A program made the translations under genes and the position numbers. The notes beneath the pieces are model-generated. The model made no database searches, was not told the origin of the DNA, and saw only the letters and a list, made by a program, of their open reading frames with translations. DNA of 64,000 nt from Methylobacterium phyllostachyos (GTDB lineage Bacteria > Pseudomonadota > Alphaproteobacteria > Rhizobiales > Beijerinckiaceae): the NCBI RefSeq assembly GCF_900103445.1, contig NZ_FNHS01000008.1:241153-305152 (forward strand). The letters run 5' to 3'. Positions 44,473-53,571 of the stretch are shown here, in pieces. Numbering within the stretch: the stretch's first letter is position 1; each line of letters opens with the position of its first letter.

Positions 44473-47046
44473 TCACGCCACGGGGACCGGCTCCGCCTCC
44501 GCGCCAACCGCCCCGGGCGCCACCACCACGGTGTTCTCCACCGCGATCACCGCGTCGAACGGTGTCACCCCGTCCAGCACCCCGGCCCCGGGCAGGCAGA
44601 CGATCAACCCGCGCCCGGCCCGCACCTGCCTCAAGCCGGCGAGGCGGTCTTGCAGGCCCTCCCTCCGCTCGTCGGCCGCGATGGCGACGACCAGGATGTC
44701 GGGTTCCCGGGCCAGGCAGCGGACCAGCTCGATCGCCATCCGCTCCCGGGCGTTGATCGCGCCGTCCGCCAGCGCGCCGGTGCTGGGCTGGATCTCGACC
44801 TTGCTGTCGAGGCCGAGTTCGTAGACCGCGGCCTCCAGGCCCTCCTCGGCGAGCACGCGCCGCACCAGCGCCCGCACCCGCGGCTCGGCATTGGCCTCAC
44901 CCAGGCTGATCCGGCCGAACAGCAGGTTCTCCTCCAGGCTGGCAGCCGGGTTGACCCGCCGGGGATCGTGGAACTCGACCGCGCCGGCGAGGTGGGCCGG
45001 CAGCATCCGCGCGAAGGAGCGCCGGGCCTGGACCAGCCGCGCCTCGAAGTCGGCGTCGATCAGACCGAAGCGATGGCGCGATTCGCTGTAGCGCAGGGCG
45101 AGCCCGATCAGCCGCATCCGGTCGCGTTGACCCGCTGGCCCCCGGCGCAGCGCCCCGGCATCGGGCAGGCGCACCACGAGGTCCTCGAAATAGCCGCGCT
45201 CGGCGGCCTGGAACAGCGAATAGGCGTCGAACAGGGGATGGTCGTTGGGCAGGTCGGCGAAGATCTCCACAATGCTGCGGGCGACCGACAGGCCGATCTC
45301 GGTCAGTGGCCGCACCAGCCCCTCGGCCTCCAGCACCGCCCGCAGGTAGGGATGGCGCGCGAAGCGCAGGGGCGCGAAGGCGGTCCCCACCGGCTCGCCG
45401 AACAGGATGTTCTCGCCGATGCTCGCCTGATGGTTGTAGCGATCGGGATCGAACGGCTCGACCAGGCGCTCGGCCCCCTTGGCGGCGAGCGCGTGCCGCA
45501 TGGTCCGGCGGGCCGCGACGATCGCTGCCGCGAGCCGCGGCCGGGACGCGGGGTCGAGCCGCCCGGTCAGGCCGCGGGCATACACGAAGCCGTCGAGCCC
45601 GGTCAGGCGGCAGAGCCCGACGAGGGCGATGTCGTCGGGGGCGCTGCCCGGGTCGGTGCCGTAGAGGAGATTCTGCCGCAGGGAACCCGCCATGAGGATC
45701 GCCTCGCCGGCCGCGAAGGCGATGCGGCGGGCGCGCTCGGCGGGGTCGAAGCCGCGCAGGTCCGTGCCCGCGTAGGTGACGGTTCCGGCGGTCGGCTCGA
45801 CTTGCCCGGCCAGCACCGCCGCCAGCGCCCGGACGCCACTGCCCCGGCTGCCGGTGATCGCGACATGGCCCGGCATCGACACGGCGACGTCGACGCCGGT
45901 CAGCCGCTCGCCGGTGACCGGGTCGAAGGCACCGACCCGCAGTGTCGCGAGGAGGCCGGACCGCGGTAGAGGCACCGGGGCTCCGGTCCGCGCCCGGCGG
46001 CCTTCGAGGGACGCGACGATGCGGGCGAGGTCGCGGAAGCGCGGGCGCACGGCCCGGCGCACCGTCCAGAGCCGCGCGCAGATGGCGGCGAGCCAGCCCG
46101 CGAGGCCGAAGGCGCCGATTGCCGCCACGAGGGACGCAGGATCGACCGGCGGCGCCGGGGGCATCCCGGGTCCCGGCGTGCGCCACAGGGCCGTGCCGAC
46201 TGCGATCGCAGGCAGGATCACCGCCAGGGCCAGCGCCGGCGCCCGCGCATAGGCCAGCCGTGCCTCGGCGCGCGCCACCGTGCCGCGCATCGCGACCACG
46301 CGGGCCGCGATGCGCGACCGTTCGAGGGCGGCCGCCCCGTGGTTGCGCACGGCCGGCAGGCGGCGGACGAGGTCGTTCAGGTTCTCCTCAGCCCGCGCGC
46401 TGGTGCGCAAGCGCAGCTCCTGCCGGTCCCGGGCGCGCTCCAGCACCAGCCCGTAGGCGAGGCCGACCGCCCCGAGGCCGACCAGGGCGGCCGGGATCAG
46501 CCGGGGCGCCGCCAGGGCGGCGAAGCCCAGCGCCAGGATCAGGGCGGCGAGCGTCATCGCCGGTAGCACGATGCCGGCGGCGAGCAACCGGTCGGCCCGT
46601 GCCAGCACCTCTCCGACGAGGCGGGCGAGGCTGCGCGCCTCGTCCCGGGCTCCCGCCGGCGCGTCGAGGATCGCCCGCAGCACGCCCTCCCGCACCGCGT
46701 CGGCGGCGCGGGTCTGGGCCTTGAAGCACAGGCGGGCCACCCACCAGCCGAGCCCGGCCAGGAGCAGCGCGCAGGCGGCGATGCACAGGAAGGCTGCGAG
46801 TTCGAGCCCGGCGGGGCGCATCGGCAGACCCGGCGCCAGGACGAGTTCGCGGCCCTGCAACGGTACGGCGAGGCGCAGGAAGGCGAGCACCGGCGCCTCG
46901 TCGCGGGGCAGCACCGCCACGAGGTCGCGCAGGCACAGGATGGCGAGCGCACAGAGCGGGGCGCCGATCCCGACCGCGAGGGCCGCGGCGGCCCCGTGCA
47001 GACGCCGCGCGGCACGCCAGGTCAGGAGAAGGGGATCGGATTCCAT
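44473..47046 (-). CDS. Large ABC-transporter-like protein with degenerate ATPase motifs
   Basis: An 857-residue inner-membrane protein. Residues 1-340 contain about six hydrophobic helices like an ABC exporter membrane domain. An ABC-type fold follows, but its Walker A reads GSRGSGVRA near 399, with valine where lysine is required, and the Walker B region DILVVAIAADE near 810 lacks a normal catalytic glutamate and LSGGQ signature. Two related Q-loop-like segments (QASIGENILFGEP near 540, AASLEENLLFGRIS near 725) suggest a duplicated ABC half. The ATG at 47046 is preferred to 47106. It may be a non-hydrolysing, regulatory or very divergent transporter. Divergent from the respiratory operon. 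Confidence 0.7.
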   Translation of the reverse strand: MESDPLLLTWRAARRLHGAAAALAVGIGAPLCALAILCLRDLVAVLPRDEAPVLAFLRLAVPLQGRELVLAPGLPMRPAGLELAAFLCIAACALLLAGLGWWVARLCFKAQTRAADAVREGVLRAILDAPAGARDEARSLARLVGEVLARADRLLAAGIVLPAMTLAALILALGFAALAAPRLIPAALVGLGAVGLAYGLVLERARDRQELRLRTSARAEENLNDLVRRLPAVRNHGAAALERSRIAARVVAMRGTVARAEARLAYARAPALALAVILPAIAVGTALWRTPGPGMPPAPPVDPASLVAAIGAFGLAGWLAAICARLWTVRRAVRPRFRDLARIVASLEGRRARTGAPVPLPRSGLLATLRVGAFDPVTGERLTGVDVAVSMPGHVAITGSRGSGVRALAAVLAGQVEPTAGTVTYAGTDLRGFDPAERARRIAFAAGEAILMAGSLRQNLLYGTDPGSAPDDIALVGLCRLTGLDGFVYARGLTGRLDPASRPRLAAAIVAARRTMRHALAAKGAERLVEPFDPDRYNHQASIGENILFGEPVGTAFAPLRFARHPYLRAVLEAEGLVRPLTEIGLSVARSIVEIFADLPNDHPLFDAYSLFQAAERGYFEDLVVRLPDAGALRRGPAGQRDRMRLIGLALRYSESRHRFGLIDADFEARLVQARRSFARMLPAHLAGAVEFHDPRRVNPAASLEENLLFGRISLGEANAEPRVRALVRRVLAEEGLEAAVYELGLDSKVEIQPSTGALADGAINARERMAIELVRCLAREPDILVVAIAADERREGLQDRLAGLRQVRAGRGLIVCLPGAGVLDGVTPFDAVIAVENTVVVAPGAVGAEAEPVPVA

Positions 47047-47409
47047 GCGTCTCCGGAGGGGAACGGGGAGCCGTCCGCGGCGTCCAATCGAAGCGGCTCC
47101 GGGCATAGGCCTTCGCGCCGGCTGCGGGAAGGGTTTCAGAGCCTCTCAGGACACGCCCGCTGCAGCGTCGCGGACCGAAAGGCTGCCCGTAACCGGGTGT
47201 TTCACGAGGCACTCAGCTTCGTGCGACATGTCGGCCCGCCTAACTCAAGTTCTAGCCTCGGTCTAGAAACGCTCTAGGTTCAGGTGTGGGGTGCAGTGCG
47301 ACGCGCGGCCCGCTTGCGACCGGGACCTGAGAGTGGGGCGAGCCTTGCGGCGATGGCTTGAGCAGAGCGAGCGCTATGTCCCGGCCGTCGACCGGCGCGG
47401 GCGTGCCTG
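47047..47409. other. Divergent promoter region of the respiratory operon
   Basis: The 363 bases between the ABC-like gene and actA contain no gene. They should hold the promoter of the ActA-caa3 operon and contain the phased TCTAG repeats annotated separately. No clear ribosome-binding site precedes the actA ATG. Confidence 0.6.
47251..47277. promoter_or_regulatory. Three TCTAG direct repeats at exact 11-base spacing
   Basis: TCTAG occurs at 47251, 47262 and 47273, each separated by six other bases, so the three repeats face the same side of the DNA. CTAG is normally rare in such genomes. Direct repeats with an 11-base period are the pattern of response-regulator activator sites such as PhoB. 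The array lies 133-159 bases upstream of actA; the cognate regulator is unknown. Confidence 0.5.
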
Positions 47410-48069
47410 ATGGCGCAGCTATTCACCCCTGGCGCGGATGCGCTCTACCGGCTGGCGCTGATGACCGGCGTGGCGTGTTTGGTCGCGCTGCCGGTGCTGG
47501 GCGCCGGGATCGTGCGCTCGAACTACGTCACGGGCGTCGGCGTGGTGCAGCCCCAGCCGGTGCCGTTCAGCCACAAGCACCATTCCGGCGAACTCGGCAT
47601 CGATTGCCGCTACTGCCACACCACGGTCGAGAAGGAGGCCACCGCCGGCATCCCGCCGACCCACACCTGCATGACCTGCCACTCGCAGATCTGGACCGGC
47701 TCGGACATGCTCAAGCCCGTGCGCGACAGCTACGCTGAGGACAAGCCGCTGGAATGGAAGCGGCTGAACAAGCTGCCGCAATACGTCTACTACAACCACT
47801 CCGTCCACGTGACGAAGGGCATCGGCTGCTCGACCTGCCATGGCGATGTCACGTCGATGCAGATGACCTACCGGGCCAACGCCTTCGAGATGAAATTCTG
47901 CCTCGATTGCCACCGAGCGCCCGAGAAGTACGTGCGCACGCCCGATCAGGTCTGGAACATGAATTGGAAGCCGCCGGCCGATCAGGCGACGCTGGGGCCG
48001 AAGCTCGTCGCGCAATACCATATCCGCGGCGGCGCGCGGCTCACCGAGTGCGGGATCTGCCACCGATGA
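47410..48069 (+). CDS. actA: Alternative complex III subunit ActA, pentaheme cytochrome c
   Basis: First subunit of Alternative Complex III, the quinol:cytochrome c oxidoreductase that replaces bc1. The 219-residue protein has one N-terminal membrane helix (YRLALMTGVACLVALPVLGAGIV) and five CxxCH heme-binding motifs: CRYCH, CMTCH, CSTCH, CLDCH and CGICH, the last at the very C-terminus. It faces the periplasm and passes electrons on through its hemes. Its stop overlaps the actB start by four bases (ATGA). Confidence 0.93.
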   Translation: MAQLFTPGADALYRLALMTGVACLVALPVLGAGIVRSNYVTGVGVVQPQPVPFSHKHHSGELGIDCRYCHTTVEKEATAGIPPTHTCMTCHSQIWTGSDMLKPVRDSYAEDKPLEWKRLNKLPQYVYYNHSVHVTKGIGCSTCHGDVTSMQMTYRANAFEMKFCLDCHRAPEKYVRTPDQVWNMNWKPPADQATLGPKLVAQYHIRGGARLTECGICHR

Positions 48070-51026
48070 CCGGCACCCCCGACCTTGCGGCGCTCCGCGA
48101 AAAGCTCTCCGGCGGCGACGGCCCGCGCTTCTGGCGCAGCCTCGACGCCGTGGCCGACAGCCCGGAATTCCGGGATTACCTCGCGGCCGAGTTCCCTTCG
48201 GCGTCCCGGCTCGCTGCGGCGCCTGAGCGGCGCGGCTTCCTGAAGCTGATGGCGGCCTCCTTCGCGCTCGGCGGCCTGACCGCCTGCGGGGCCGGCGGCG
48301 GACGCGATTACGAGGTGCCCTACGTCAACCAGCCCGAGCGGATCGTGCCGGGGACGGATCTGTCCTACGCCTCATCGTCCGTCTTCGACGGCTTCGGCAA
48401 CGGCGTGCTGGTCACGACCCGCAACGGAAGGCCGCTGAAGATCGAGGGCAATCCCGACCATCCCTGGAGCCGCGGCGGCACCGACGTGCTGGCCCAGGCT
48501 TCGGTGCTGGGGCTCTACGACCCGTTCCGTTCGCAGGCGGTGCAGCAGCTCGGCCGGCCGAGTTCCTGGGCGGCGTTCCGCGCAGCCCTGCAGGCGCAGA
48601 TGCCGGCCTGGCGCGAGAACCGGGGCGAGGGCCTTGCCCTGCTGACCGGACCGGTGACCTCGCCCACGCTGGCCGCCCAGATCGCCCGGCTGCGGGCCGC
48701 CTACCCGGCGCTCCGCTGGCATGTCGGCGCGGGCGCTTCCCGCGACGGGCTCTACGAGGGTGCTCGCCGGTCCTATGGAAGGCCGCTGGAGACGCTTCCC
48801 CAGTTTGACCGGGCGCGCACCATCGTGGCACTCGACGGCGATTTCCTCGATCTCGGCCCGGGGCAGGTCGGCCTGTCCCGGCGCTGGATCGACGCGCGGC
48901 GGGCCGCCTACGCGGACGGGCGCCTGCTCACGCTCCACGCCGCCGCCCCGACCCCGACGCTGACCAGCGCCAAGGCCGACCACGGCGTCGTGGTCCCGGC
49001 CGGCCGCCTCGAAGACCTCGCCCGCGATCTCCTCGGCATGGCCAGCGGTGGTGCGGCGCTGGGGGGCGACGATCCGGTCGCCCGCTGGGCGCGCGGTGCC
49101 GGAAAGGCGCTCACCGAGGCGCGGGGCGCCGGGATCGTCACGGCTGGCCTTACCGCAAGCCCGGACCTGCACGCGCTGGTCCACCGCCTGAACGGCGCGC
49201 TCGGCAATACCGGCACCACCCTACTGCACGTGGAGCCCGCCGCCGAGCAGGGCGCCGGCACGCTGGCGGAACTGGCCGAGGCGATGGAGCGCGGCACCGT
49301 CAAGGCATTGATCGTGCTCGGCGCCAACCCGGTCTACGAGGCGCCCGGCGCCCTCGACTTCGCTGCCCGGATGGCGCGCGTCCCGCTCAAGATCCACGCC
49401 GGCCTCTATTCCGACGAGACCGGCGCCCATGCCGACTGGCACCTGCCGATCGCGCATCCGCTGGAATCCTGGGGCGATGTCCGCTCCTTTGACGGGACGG
49501 TGGGGCTGATCCAGCCGACCATCGCGCCGCTCTACAACGGCCGCACCCTGCCGCAGATGCTGGCCTTCCTGGCGGGCGGCGGCGATGCCGAGGACGCGCT
49601 CGCCCTCGTCAAGGCGCGCTGGCGCAGCGACAGTGAGGACGAGGCGGCCTTCGAGGCCCGGTTCTCGGAAGCCCTGCGCCGGGGCTTCTGGGCGGACAGC
49701 GCGCGGCCGGCCGAGACCGTGGCGCTGACGCAGGATGCCGCTCCCTCCCCCGCGCCGACCGCGCCCGCGGGCGGGATCGAGGTGCTGTTCCGCCCCGACC
49801 CGACGGTCTGGGACGGCACCCATGCCGACCTCGCGTGGCTTCAGGAACTGCCGAAGCCCCTGACCAAGGTAGTCTGGGAAAACGTGATCGCGCTGAGCCC
49901 GCGGCTTGCCGAGCGTGAGGGCGTCGCCACGGGGGACGTCCTGCGCATCGAGGCGGCTGGCCGCGCGGTCGAGGGCCCGGCCTGGATCCTGCCGGGGCAG
50001 GCCGACGACACCGTGACCCTGACCCTGGGCTACGGCCGGGACGTGCCGGATCACCTGTCCCGCGGTCTCGGCTACGATGCCGGGCCGCTCCGGCCGGTCG
50101 GCGCATCCTGGCGGCTTTCCGGGGCGAAGCTGACCAAGACCGGGCGGCGCAGCGTGCCGGTCACCACCCAGCACCTCGGCACGATGGAGGGCGAGGATCT
50201 CGTCCGCGTGCAGGCGCTCGGCGCAGCCCCGGTGGGCGACCCGAAGGGCGCGCCGGCGCCCGCCTCGTTCTATCCGCCCCCGGAAAGCCAGGACCGCTGG
50301 GTCGCGGCCCAATGGGGCATGGCGATCGACCTCGACGCCTGTATCGGCTGCAACGCCTGCGTCACCGCCTGCCAGGCGGAGAACAACATCCCGGTGGTCG
50401 GCCGCGAGGAGGTCGCGCTGGGGCGCTGGATGGGCTGGCTGCGGGTCGACCGCTACTACGCGGGCGAGCTCGACGCGCCGAGCACGCATTTCCAGCCGGT
50501 GCCCTGCATGCATTGCGAGCAGGCGCCGTGTGAACTCGGCTGCCCCGTCGAGGCGACGCTGCACGACAGCGAGGGCCTGAACCTGCAGGTCTACAACCGC
50601 TGCGTCGGGACCCGGACCTGCCAGAGCTACTGCCCCTACAAGGTCCGTCGGTTCAACTACCTCGACTATACCGGCGGCATGACCCCGGTGGAGCAGCAGC
50701 AGCGCAACCCCGAGGTGACGGTCCGCGCCCGCGGCGTGATGGAGAAGTGCACCTACTGCATCCAGCGGATCACGGCGGCGCGGATCACCTCCGCCAAGGA
50801 CGCGCACGCGCCGATCCCCGACGGCGCCGTCGAGACCGCCTGCCAGGGCGCCTGCCCGACCCGGGCGATCACCTTCGGCAACGTCGCCGACCCGGGCAGC
50901 CAGGTCTCGGCCGCCCGCCGGGACCCCCGGGAATACGCGCTGCTCGGCCACCTCAACACACGGCCGCGCACGACCTACCTCGCCGGGCTCGCGCCGCCCG
51001 CGGAACCCGGCGAACGGGAGGGCTGA
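48066..51026 (+). CDS. actB: Alternative complex III subunit ActB, molybdopterin-like and iron-sulfur protein
   Basis: A 986-residue periplasmic subunit. The N-terminus has a twin-arginine-type signal, ERRGFLKLMAASFALGGLTAC near residue 54, followed by a molybdopterin-oxidoreductase-like domain (about 80-700) that in ACIII lacks the cofactor, and a C-terminal ferredoxin domain (about 755-960) with CIGCNACVTACQAEN, CMHCEQAPCELGCPV, CVGTRTCQSYCPYKVRRF and CTYCIQRIT...CQGACPTRAI for three 4Fe-4S and one 3Fe-4S cluster. Starts within the actA stop and ends two bases before actC. Confidence 0.92.
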   Translation: MTGTPDLAALREKLSGGDGPRFWRSLDAVADSPEFRDYLAAEFPSASRLAAAPERRGFLKLMAASFALGGLTACGAGGGRDYEVPYVNQPERIVPGTDLSYASSSVFDGFGNGVLVTTRNGRPLKIEGNPDHPWSRGGTDVLAQASVLGLYDPFRSQAVQQLGRPSSWAAFRAALQAQMPAWRENRGEGLALLTGPVTSPTLAAQIARLRAAYPALRWHVGAGASRDGLYEGARRSYGRPLETLPQFDRARTIVALDGDFLDLGPGQVGLSRRWIDARRAAYADGRLLTLHAAAPTPTLTSAKADHGVVVPAGRLEDLARDLLGMASGGAALGGDDPVARWARGAGKALTEARGAGIVTAGLTASPDLHALVHRLNGALGNTGTTLLHVEPAAEQGAGTLAELAEAMERGTVKALIVLGANPVYEAPGALDFAARMARVPLKIHAGLYSDETGAHADWHLPIAHPLESWGDVRSFDGTVGLIQPTIAPLYNGRTLPQMLAFLAGGGDAEDALALVKARWRSDSEDEAAFEARFSEALRRGFWADSARPAETVALTQDAAPSPAPTAPAGGIEVLFRPDPTVWDGTHADLAWLQELPKPLTKVVWENVIALSPRLAEREGVATGDVLRIEAAGRAVEGPAWILPGQADDTVTLTLGYGRDVPDHLSRGLGYDAGPLRPVGASWRLSGAKLTKTGRRSVPVTTQHLGTMEGEDLVRVQALGAAPVGDPKGAPAPASFYPPPESQDRWVAAQWGMAIDLDACIGCNACVTACQAENNIPVVGREEVALGRWMGWLRVDRYYAGELDAPSTHFQPVPCMHCEQAPCELGCPVEATLHDSEGLNLQVYNRCVGTRTCQSYCPYKVRRFNYLDYTGGMTPVEQQQRNPEVTVRARGVMEKCTYCIQRITAARITSAKDAHAPIPDGAVETACQGACPTRAITFGNVADPGSQVSAARRDPREYALLGHLNTRPRTTYLAGLAPPAEPGEREG

Positions 51027-51028
51027 GC

Positions 51029-53041
51029 ATGGCCGGTTCTGTCACGGGCGGCTCCCTGATCCGGCCCGACGAGACCCTTCAGGGCATCGGCGGCACCGTC
51101 ACGGCGATCCCGCTGACCCATCCGGGCAACCGGCGCTGGTGGATCGCCTTCGCGGGGGCGGCACTGCTCCTCGGCCTGTTCCTGCTCACCCTCGGCTACC
51201 TGCTGGCCGCGGGGCCCGGCATCTGGGGCAACAACAACGCCGTCGTCTGGGCGCTCGACATCGCGAGCTACGATTGGTGGATCGGCGTCGCCTCCGGCAG
51301 CCTGCTGGTCTCGGCCGTGCTGCTCCTCCTCGGGGCGGAGTGGCGTGGGGCGGTCAACCGGGTGGCCGAGACCCTGGCGCTGCTGGCCACCGCGGCGGCC
51401 GGGCTCTACCCGATCATCCATCTCGGGCGGCCATGGTTCTTCTTCTGGAACCTGCCCTACCCCAACACCTACGACCTCTGGCCGCAATTCCGCTCGCCGC
51501 TCCTGTGGGACGCGATCGACATCGTGTCCTTCCTGGTGATCTGCGTGAGCCTCTGGTTCATCGGCCTGCTGCCGGACCTCGCGACCTTGCGCGACCGCGC
51601 GCATGTCGAGGCGATGCGCCAGCTGGATGCCAAGGCGCCGACCCGCAAGCTCGCCCTGCTGCGCGCCCAGATCTACGGCATCGTCGCCTCGGGCTGGCGC
51701 GGCTCGGCGGCCCATTGGCAGATCTGGGTCCAGGCCTATCGGACCGTGGCTCTGCTCGGCGTGCTGCTGGTGGTCTCGGTCCAGACCGGCGCCTCGGTGA
51801 TGCTGGCGGGCTCGCTGATGCCGGGCTGGCACAGCACGCTCGTGCCGGTGAGCTTCCTCGTCAACGCGGTCTATTCCGGCGTCGGCGTCACGGCGGTGAT
51901 CGTGATGCTGATCCGCTTCGTCTACGGCCTCGACGCCCTGGTAACCCCGCGCCACCTCGACGTGCTCGGCCGCCTGCTCCTCTGCCTCGGCTGCGCCAGC
52001 GCCTATTGCTACGCGGCCGAATACTTCGACACGTTCCTCAACGGCGACGCGCAGGCGCGCGGCGTCCTGGCCCGGCGCATGACCGGCGACCACGCCTTGA
52101 TCTCGTGGACGGCGATCCTCTGCCTCGTCCTGCCGGCGCAGATCCTGTGGTCGGCACGCGCCCGGACGGCGCCGCTGGCGCTGGCGGCGGTGGGGCTTCT
52201 CGTCGCCATCGGCGCCTATGCCGACCACGTCATGGTCCTCGTTGTGACGCTGACGCAGGACTTTTTGCCGTCCTCGCGGCTGCCCTACGGGGTGGACGTC
52301 TGGGGCATCGCCACCTTCGCGGGCTCGGTCGGCCTGTTCCTGACCCTGCTGCTGCTGTTCCTGCGCTATCTGCCGGCGGTCTCGATCGTGGAGAGCCGGC
52401 GCCTCGCCCTAGCGGAGGCCCCGGCTGCGCAAAAGGCCGCGCGCGAGGCCGCATCGCGGGCGGCAGCCCGGCCTGAGGAGAACGCCGGCCCTGGACCGTT
52501 CTGGGGCGTCTCGGCGAGCTTCGCCAGCCAGGGCGACCTCGCCGCCGCGCTTCAGGCAGTCTCCGGCCTCAGCCCCGACCATGTCCACCTCGACGGGCAT
52601 GGGCCCGTACCGATGCCCCGCACCCTGCGGCCCCTCGGACTGGAGGGCCGCTCGATCCTGCCCTACGCGCTCGCCGGGGCGCTCCTCGGCGGCGCTGGCT
52701 TCTACGGGATGTGCCTCTTCGCCACGGCCTACGACTATGTGTTCCTGATCGGCGGTCGCCCGCGCCTGTCTTGGCCGTCCTTCGTGGTGCCGAGCATCTC
52801 CTTCGCGATGATGGCGGGCTGCGTGGCGATCCACCTCGCGCTGCTCGTGCTCAACCGCCTGCCGCGGCTGAACCACCCGGCCTTCAACATCCCGGGCTTC
52901 CTGCGCGTTTCGGACGACCGCTTCTTCCTGACCGCGGAGGCGCGGGATGAGCGCTTCGACGCGGCGCGCATCGAGCGGCGGCTCGCGGGCCTGCCGGCCG
53001 AGGCCGGGCGCCCCCTCGAGATCCGGCGGATCCCGCGATGA
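51029..53041 (+). CDS. actC: Alternative complex III ActC-ActD fusion protein
   Basis: A 670-residue membrane protein joining two ACIII subunits. Residues 1-460 are the NrfD/PsrC-type quinol-binding subunit ActC with about ten helices (motifs YDWWIGVASGSLLVSAVLLLLGAEWRGAVNR near 75, LGRPWFFFWNLPYPNTYDLWPQFRSPLLWD near 130, YYCYAAEYFD-like region near 330). An Ala-rich linker (about 465-490) leads to a DUF3341 domain (about 490-670) with two helices, which is ActD. In characterised complexes these are separate proteins. The fusion is continuous in frame. It overlaps actE by four bases. Confidence 0.9.
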   Translation: MAGSVTGGSLIRPDETLQGIGGTVTAIPLTHPGNRRWWIAFAGAALLLGLFLLTLGYLLAAGPGIWGNNNAVVWALDIASYDWWIGVASGSLLVSAVLLLLGAEWRGAVNRVAETLALLATAAAGLYPIIHLGRPWFFFWNLPYPNTYDLWPQFRSPLLWDAIDIVSFLVICVSLWFIGLLPDLATLRDRAHVEAMRQLDAKAPTRKLALLRAQIYGIVASGWRGSAAHWQIWVQAYRTVALLGVLLVVSVQTGASVMLAGSLMPGWHSTLVPVSFLVNAVYSGVGVTAVIVMLIRFVYGLDALVTPRHLDVLGRLLLCLGCASAYCYAAEYFDTFLNGDAQARGVLARRMTGDHALISWTAILCLVLPAQILWSARARTAPLALAAVGLLVAIGAYADHVMVLVVTLTQDFLPSSRLPYGVDVWGIATFAGSVGLFLTLLLLFLRYLPAVSIVESRRLALAEAPAAQKAAREAASRAAARPEENAGPGPFWGVSASFASQGDLAAALQAVSGLSPDHVHLDGHGPVPMPRTLRPLGLEGRSILPYALAGALLGGAGFYGMCLFATAYDYVFLIGGRPRLSWPSFVVPSISFAMMAGCVAIHLALLVLNRLPRLNHPAFNIPGFLRVSDDRFFLTAEARDERFDAARIERRLAGLPAEAGRPLEIRRIPR

Positions 53042-53571
53042 GACGCGCCCTCCCCCTCGCCCTTCTCATGATGGCGCCGCTCGCCGCCTGCGGCGAGGCC
53101 GACATGGCCGATCAGGCCCGGGCCAAGACCTGGGACAAGAACCCGTTCTTCCCGCGCGAGATCACCATGCGCCAGCCCGTGGCCGGCACGGTGCCGCGCC
53201 GCGATCCCGCCGCGCCTGCGCCGCAGCCGCAGACGGTCAGCCGGGATCTGCTCGACCGGGGGCAGCAACGCTACGCGGTGTTCTGCACCCCCTGCCACGG
53301 CCAGGACGGGCGCGGGCAGGGCATGATCGTAGCCCGCGGCTTCCCGCATGCCGGCAATCTCACGGGTGAGGACCTGCGCACGGCCTCCGCGGCCGAGATC
53401 TACGACGCGATCTCGAACGGCCGGAAGGCGATGTTCGGCATGGCACAGATGATCCCCTCGGCCGACCGCTGGGCGATCGTCGCCTATGTGCGCGCCCTCC
53501 AGCTCAGCCAGGATGCCCCGGTGGCGAGCCTGCCGGAGCCCGACCGGGCCCGGCTGGAGGCGACGCGATGA
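53038..53571 (+). CDS. actE: Alternative complex III subunit ActE, monoheme cytochrome c lipoprotein
   Basis: A 177-residue lipoprotein with signal MRRALPLALLMMAPLAAC (lipobox LAAC) and one CxxCH motif, CTPCH near residue 83, followed by GQDGRGQGMIVARGFPHAGNLTGED and the axial methionine in AMFGMAQMIPSADRWAIVAYVRALQ near 130. It would carry electrons from ACIII toward the caa3 oxidase. Four-base overlaps at both ends show tight coupling. Confidence 0.92.
   Translation: MRRALPLALLMMAPLAACGEADMADQARAKTWDKNPFFPREITMRQPVAGTVPRRDPAAPAPQPQTVSRDLLDRGQQRYAVFCTPCHGQDGRGQGMIVARGFPHAGNLTGEDLRTASAAEIYDAISNGRKAMFGMAQMIPSADRWAIVAYVRALQLSQDAPVASLPEPDRARLEATR

Noticed and set aside
43828..45969. 713-codon plus-strand open frame
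   Set aside because: Antisense to the exported protein and ABC-like genes; its Arg/Gly/Asp/His/Gln-rich composition is typical of high-GC shadow frames and it shows no domain.
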